A stretch of 64,000 nt of DNA, from assembly GCA_014155875.1 (NCBI GenBank), contig JACEFZ010011403.1, positions 106,168-170,167 on the forward strand, in the 5' to 3' direction. A model generated the notes under the pieces. It was given only the letters and a program-made list of their open reading frames with translations. It searched no databases and was not told the origin of the DNA. Source of the stretch: Cepaea nemoralis (taxonomy: Eukaryota > Mollusca > Gastropoda > Stylommatophora > Helicidae). The translations under genes were made by a program, and so were the position numbers. Shown piece by piece: positions 58,736-64,000 of the stretch (the stretch's first letter is position 1; every line of letters begins with the position of its first letter).

Positions 58736-58789
58736 GTAAGCTGCTGTCTGTCCACTTTGAATCAGTGCAGTCAGGTTTGACAATCAGGG

Positions 58790-59668
58790 ATAACTGTATC
58801 ACACACAAGTACCACTATAGTACCATCAAAACACAATCAGGAACAACTGTATCACACACAAGGACCACTATAGTACCATCACAACACAATCAGGAACAAC
58901 TGTACACACACAAGGACCACTATAGTACAATCACAACACAATCAGGGACGACTGTATCACGCACAAGTACCACTATAGTACACAACACAATCAGGGACAA
59001 CTGTATCACACACAAGGACCACTATAGTACACAACACAATCAGGGACAACTGTATCACACACAAGGACCACTATAGTACAATCACAACACAATCAGGGAC
59101 AACTGTATCACACACAAGGACCACTATAGTACACAACACAATCAGGGACAACTATATCACACACAAGTACCACTATAGTACAACAACACAATCAGGGACA
59201 ACTGTATCACACACAAGGACCACTATAGTACCATCACAACACAATCAGGGACAACTGTATCACACAAGGACCACTATAGTACACTACACAATCAGGTACA
59301 ACTGTATCAACACACAGTACCACTATAGTACAATCACAACACAATCAGGGACAACTTATCACATACAAGGACCACTATAGTAACACTCAACACAATCAGG
59401 GACAACTGTATCACACACAAGGAATACTATAGTACACAACACAATCAGGGACAACTGTATACACACAAGTACCACTATAGTACAATCACAACACAATCAG
59501 GGACAACTGTACACACACAAGGACCACTATAGTACAATCACAACACAATCAGAGACAACTGTATCACACACAAGGACCACTATAGTACAATCACAAGACA
59601 ATCAGAGACATCTGTATCACACACAAGGACCACTATAGTACAATCACAACACAATCAGGGACAACTGT
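58790..59668. repeat. Minisatellite, about 52-bp unit, 17 copies
   Basis: Units of CAGGGACAACTGTATCACAC then ACAAGGACCACTATAGTACA and ATCACAACACAAT, with loss of the ATC-A part in some copies. It begins about 55 bp after the exon 13 donor. Confidence 0.95.
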
Positions 59669-59689
59669 ATTACAAGACTGCAGCGATTA

Positions 59690-61200
59690 TCACACAAACT
59701 CCAGGAAATCACATGACAGATCCTACTGTTGGTTGACAGAACTTTGAGCACTTCACATGTATTATGAATTCTGTGGTCTATGACATTTGTTGACTGGCTC
59801 CTGTCCTGGTCAGCTGCTGTGAGGTTTATTTCTAGGGGTTACATCTGTTAGAATGTAACACCCACTTAAGAGGAATTTAATTGTCTGAGGAATATTATCA
59901 GGGTAAGCCCTAAGGGGATGGGTTCCTATCCTCTATCAAGATCACCTTCTGGAAGCTAAATTTTATTGGCTCGTGCCCCCACGTGAAGATACTAAAGATG
60001 TTTTGTATCCACACGAATTAATGAAGAAAAAAATATATAGATATAAGTTTAAGCTTCTTGGAAAGGTGTGGAGACCACGGACTGTTGCCACTATCCCAAA
60101 ATTGGATGCCCTTTTCTATCACTGGGGAAAAGGTGCTAGTGTGCAGGTGTCCGCCCTCATATGGTCTAAATTAATATGGTCACAAATGATTTATAATACA
60201 CAAGTATTTGATAGACCAGACCAACAATATCATGACAAACCATTCACAGTATAAACAGGACATACAGTGACATCACATAATATTTGTGTTTACAAACAAT
60301 ATGTAAGAATCAATCAACAAATGGTCTGGTAACATAAAGTGTAATAAATCAAAAAATATGACAACCAAATATATTCTTCACATTGATTACATCTCTGGAG
60401 AAAACATTGTCAGGTTCACATGGAATATCAACTGAGGTAACTGCATAATTGTGGAAACACAAATAGTGAAATCATCCACATCATTACCATATCATAATGT
60501 ATAACAAAGTACTACCAAAAGTAATAAAAAGGATATTCATATATTTGATGCAGTTGATATCTGCCGGTAGGTACTTTGGTGGGTTTAAGATTCACATGGA
60601 TGCAGGTCTCTTCCGGGGAACCAGTTTTCTCTCAAGGGGTCATCATCAAAGTGAGTGAGGAATGGTAAGGTCTTCAGTTTGGATCTAGCATCAGGAATTC
60701 TCACTGGGTTCATGGGTTACATGGGTGAGATCTTGGTAGGATGGGGGTGGTGGATGATGCAAGGAAATGGGCTGTATTAATATTTGGGCTGGCAAAAGAT
60801 GGACATGACATACAAGTTTACCGCCCTCAGCAACCAAGACCGCATCTTCACAACCGTAGGCTTTCGGTTAAGCGCCCCATCTTACTTTAAGAATTGGTTG
60901 GTCACACAATGAAGTTTGGCCTGCTTGAAGGACCCAGAACACCTTCTAGGCTTGAACACACCATGTGAACTTCCAATCTAAAGTGAGAGTCATATTTCCT
61001 GTTCCCCCACAATTGTGCCTAGCGGCTTCCGCTTGCTATTTCCGGCAATAGGCATGTTTTGACGTCTCTGCGCAACGCAAAAGTATGGCGTGTCGTTTTT
61101 ATCAGAACTATGAAGTTGAAGGCTGTGAGTTGGCTGGGAATATCTCACAGCTGCTCATGCCCAGCTAGATGCTGAGTCCGGTGTTGATGTAACTACAGAC
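59690..61200. other. Intron 13, mostly unique sequence with one unexplained 93-codon frame
   Basis: A plus-strand frame at 59973-60254 is lysine/tryptophan-rich (KKKIYRYKFKLLGKVWRP, HWGKGASVQVSALIW). I recognise no family. It lacks clear splice sites and could be a transposon scrap. No further IGF2R exon was found here. Confidence 0.4.
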
Positions 61201-61204
61201 CTGA

Positions 61205-61918
61205 CCAAGTGCTACTGTGATAGCATGGTGGACATCAGTCTGGTCTACTGGCACATCAGTGATAGCATGGTGGATATCAGTCTGGTCTACTGGCACATCA
61301 GTGATAGCATGGTGGATATCAGTCTGGTCTACTGGCACATCAGTGATAGCATGGTGGATATCAGTCTGATCTACTGGCACATCAGTGATAGCATGGTGGA
61401 TATCAGTCTGGTCTACTGGTACATCAGTGATAGCATGGTGGATATCAGTCTGATCTACTGGCACATCAGTGATAGCATGGTGGACATCAGTCTGATCTAC
61501 TGGCACATCAGTGATAGCATGGTGGACATCAGTCTGATCTACTGGTACATCAGTGATAGCATGGTGGACATCAGTCTGATCTACTGGCACATCAGTGATA
61601 GCATGGTGGACATCAGTCTGATCTACTGGCACATCAGTGATAGCATGGTGGACATCAGTCTGATCTACTGGCACATCAGTGATAGCATGGTGGACATCAG
61701 TCTGGTCTACTGGCACATCAGTGATAGCATGGTGGACATCAGTCTGGTCTACTGGCACATCAGTGATAGCATGGTGGATATCAGTCTGATCTACTGGCAC
61801 ATCAGTGATAGCATGGTGGACATCAGTCTGCTCTACTGGCACATCAGTGATAGCATGGTGGATATCAGTCTGGTCTACTGGCACATCAGTGATAGCATGG
61901 TGTATAACAGTCTGATCT
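61205..61918. repeat. Minisatellite, 42-bp unit, left part
   Basis: Unit GGCACATCAGTGATAGCATG then GTGGACATCAGTCTGATCTACT split into GGACATC, GGATATC and GTATAAC variants. Open on both strands with a 14-residue period. Split by the RNase-H LINE and resumed at 62628. Confidence 0.96.
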
Positions 61919-62627
61919 CTTGTTGATTTTCGAGAATTCGCTAGACAGTGACGCGGTCATCTACACAGATGGGTCGGTCGTCCGACATGTGAGAAGCTCA
62001 TGGGCCTTTACAGCTCGGGCCAGAGGGAGAATTGTGAAGGAGGACTCTGGTGCTTTCACTGAAACCACAAGTAGCCTGACCATGGAAGTCATGGCAGTAA
62101 GTAAAGCAATAACATGGCTCGAGACAGACATTCACTAGGGCTTGTTTCCTTAGCGACTCAATGAACATGATCAAGAGGATAGAGGAGGGGTCGATCCGAA
62201 GAGAATGGTTGCTGCCTCTGAAGCGGTCTCGGCTGGCAAAGATTAGTTTCATCTTCGTGCCAGGGCATGCGGGAGTACAAGGAAATGAGCGGGCTGACAA
62301 GCTCGCAGGTGAGGCTACTGTTGAGGGCGGACGCGCCATGGACCAGGCTGACATTCTGAATGCTCTACGAGAAGTGAGACTTTTGCAAGAACCAAGTGAT
62401 GACTGTGAATCTACAACAATGGCCAGACTGCGAGAGCAGCAAATTAAAAGAGGGGTGGCCAAACAAGAACACTACGCAGGAAGCCAAAGAAGATTGATAA
62501 ACCAACACAGAACTGGCATCGTTAGCCGCTACACGCTGCGGGATTTGCTGAGGAGGGGATCCGAGCACTTATGGACTGAATGGTCCGATGTGCAACGAGG
62601 ATGATCTGTCGACTAACTAACTAACTA
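61919..62627 (+). mobile_element. RNase-H LINE, second copy, 5'-truncated, in the 42-bp array
   Basis: Nearly collinear with the 36.9-38.0 kb element: AVIYTDGSVVRHV, LTMEVMAVSKAI, FVPGHAGVQGNERADKLAG, RGSEHLWTEW and the final GACTAACTAACTAAC tail. A frameshift separates the first and second RNase H motifs. Flanking array sequence AACAGTCTGATCT occurs on both sides and fits a TSD within repeats. Confidence 0.92.
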
Positions 62628-63535
62628 ACAGTCTGATCTACTGGCACATCAGTGATAGCATGGTGTATAACAGTCTGATCTACTGGCACATCAGTGATAG
62701 CATGGTGGATATCAGTCTGATCTACTGGCACATCAGTGATAGCATGGTGGATATCAGTCTGATCTACTGGCACATCAGTGATAGCATGGTGTATAACAGT
62801 CTGATCTACTGGCACATCAGTGATAGCATGGTGGACATCAGTCTGATCTACTGGCACATCAGTGATAGCATGGTGGATATCAGTCTGATCTACTGGCACA
62901 TCAGTGATAGCATGGTGTATAACAGTCTGATCTACTGGCACATCAGTGATAGCATGGTGGACATCAGTCTGCTCTACTGGCACATCAGTGATAGCATGGT
63001 GGATATCAGTCTGATCTACTGGCACATCAGTGATAGCATGGTGGACATCAGTCTGATCTACTGGCACATCAGTGATAGCATGGTGGACATCAGTCTGATC
63101 TACTGGTACATCAGTGATAGCATGGTGGACATCAGTCTGATCTACTGGCACATCAGTGATAGCATGGTGGATATCAGTCTGATCTACTGGCACATCAGTG
63201 ATAGCATGGTGTATAACAGTCTGATCTACTGGCACATCAGTGATAGCATGGTGTATAACAGTCTGATCTACTGGCACATCAGTGATAGCATGGTGGACAT
63301 CAGTCTGGTCTACTGGCACATCAGTGATAGCATGGTGGATATCAGTCTGATCTACTGGCACATCAGTGATAGCATGGTGGACATCAGTCTGATCTACTGG
63401 CACATCAGTGATAGCATGGTGGACATCAGTCTGATCTACTGGCACATCAGTGATAGCATGGTGGATATCAGTCTGATCTACTGGCACATCAGTGATAGCA
63501 TGGTGGACATCAGTCTGCTCTACTGGCACATCAGT
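62628..63535. repeat. Minisatellite, 42-bp unit, right part
   Basis: Continuation of the 61.2-kb array with the same three variants. The bases after it, to the window end, show weak repeats of CTCATAACATTGGGAT and CAGTTTCTTAATGTG but no gene. Confidence 0.95.
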
Positions 63536-64000
63536 CCTCTCATCAGGAGGCCTTGTTTCTTTAGTCCACACATGGCTTTGGGCTTAACCCAGCCAGGCCA
63601 CATGGGGAGTGCAGATTTCTGTGAGTCGAATTACTTGGGGAACATAGATTTCTCTGGGATGGACTCAGTTTCTTAATGTGAGTAACAGAGACTGCTCTGG
63701 GGTGGACCCATCTCATAACATTGGGATCATAGGTTTCTTTGTGGTGAACTCGGCGTCATAACATTGGGATAGTTTTCTTGGTGAAGGATTCAGTTTCTTA
63801 ATGTGGATAACGACAACTTATTTGGGGTGGTCCCGACTCATAACACAGGTCACAGTGGTTTCTCTGTTGTAAAAGTCATGAAGAGGAAGTTGGACAAGCC
63901 AGCTCTGTTTGACATGATCTGCTTTATGTTCTGTTAAATATCACATGAACTGGAATATGAAATGGGATGAGCATCTATGCCTGTTGATGCCTTGACTTTT

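Noticed and set aside
55240..57870. CRISPR-like appearance of the 36-bp repeats
   Set aside because: Head-to-tail repeats without unique spacers, in a eukaryotic intron; a minisatellite.
61165..63676. Repetitive frames on both strands resembling a repeat protein
   Set aside because: 42-bp minisatellite with period of 14 residues on both strands, interrupted by a LINE; no start context or conserved domain.

Overview
The window is nuclear DNA of an animal, most likely an invertebrate. Evidence for this is large introns with GT-AG junctions, a cation-independent mannose-6-phosphate receptor gene, hAT and Mutator-type DNA transposons, a Penelope-like element, several non-LTR retrotransposons and tRNA-derived SINEs. 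The mix resembles lophotrochozoan (for example mollusc) genomes, but that placement is an inference and cannot be proved from the window.

Two real host genes stand head to head. On the minus strand at the left edge are the first three coding exons of FIG4 (SAC-domain phosphoinositide 5-phosphatase; exons 2993-2934, 2740-2642, 477-354), and the rest of the gene lies beyond base 1. On the plus strand are the first 13 coding exons of an IGF2R/CI-MPR homologue, from the signal peptide at 3174 to a donor at 58735. They encode about 795 residues: MRH domains 1-5 and the start of domain 6. The remaining 3' exons lie past the window. All 13 exons join in consistent phase at consensus GT-AG junctions. 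The two start codons are only 180 bp apart. That shared interval carries two perfect copies of the 10-bp palindrome GTCACGTGAC plus a one-mismatch third copy, which is the CLEAR/TFEB lysosomal-gene motif. Both genes serve the endolysosomal system (M6P-hydrolase sorting; PI(3,5)P2 turnover), so a shared lysosomal bidirectional promoter is the most interesting biological hypothesis here.

Only about 2.7 kb of the 64 kb is coding. Nearly every intron contains its own family of minisatellite (units about 13-102 bp). Summed by eye these arrays cover about 28 kb, roughly 40-45% of the window. Many units are a multiple of three long, so they create long spurious reading frames on both strands (up to 610 codons). 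Some arrays run right up to, or into, splice sites: FIG4 exon 3 acceptor and IGF2R exons 2, 4 and 12.

Mobile elements by region: 3.5-4.5 kb LINE remnant; 5.5 and 5.9-6.3 kb a short retroposon and a non-autonomous hAT, each with exact target-site duplications; 8.5-10.4 kb LINE and SINE remnants; 13.0-17.3 kb a complete 4.3-kb hAT with perfect 8-bp TSD, a broken BED/hAT transposase and nested insertions; 18.6-24.1 kb a compound insertion containing a Mutator-like transposase pseudogene; 34.5 kb SINE between two oppositely oriented arrays; 36.9-41.1 kb RNase-H LINE, second LINE remnant and a Penelope-like element with inverted ends; 43.0-45.1 kb LINE splitting a minisatellite; 46.4-46.7 kb hAT MITE; 49.3-49.9 kb a 28S rRNA pseudogene fragment split by the short retroposon; 54.8-55.2 kb SINE; 61.9-62.6 kb second RNase-H LINE splitting another array. 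No CRISPR array, operon or functional tRNA gene was seen.
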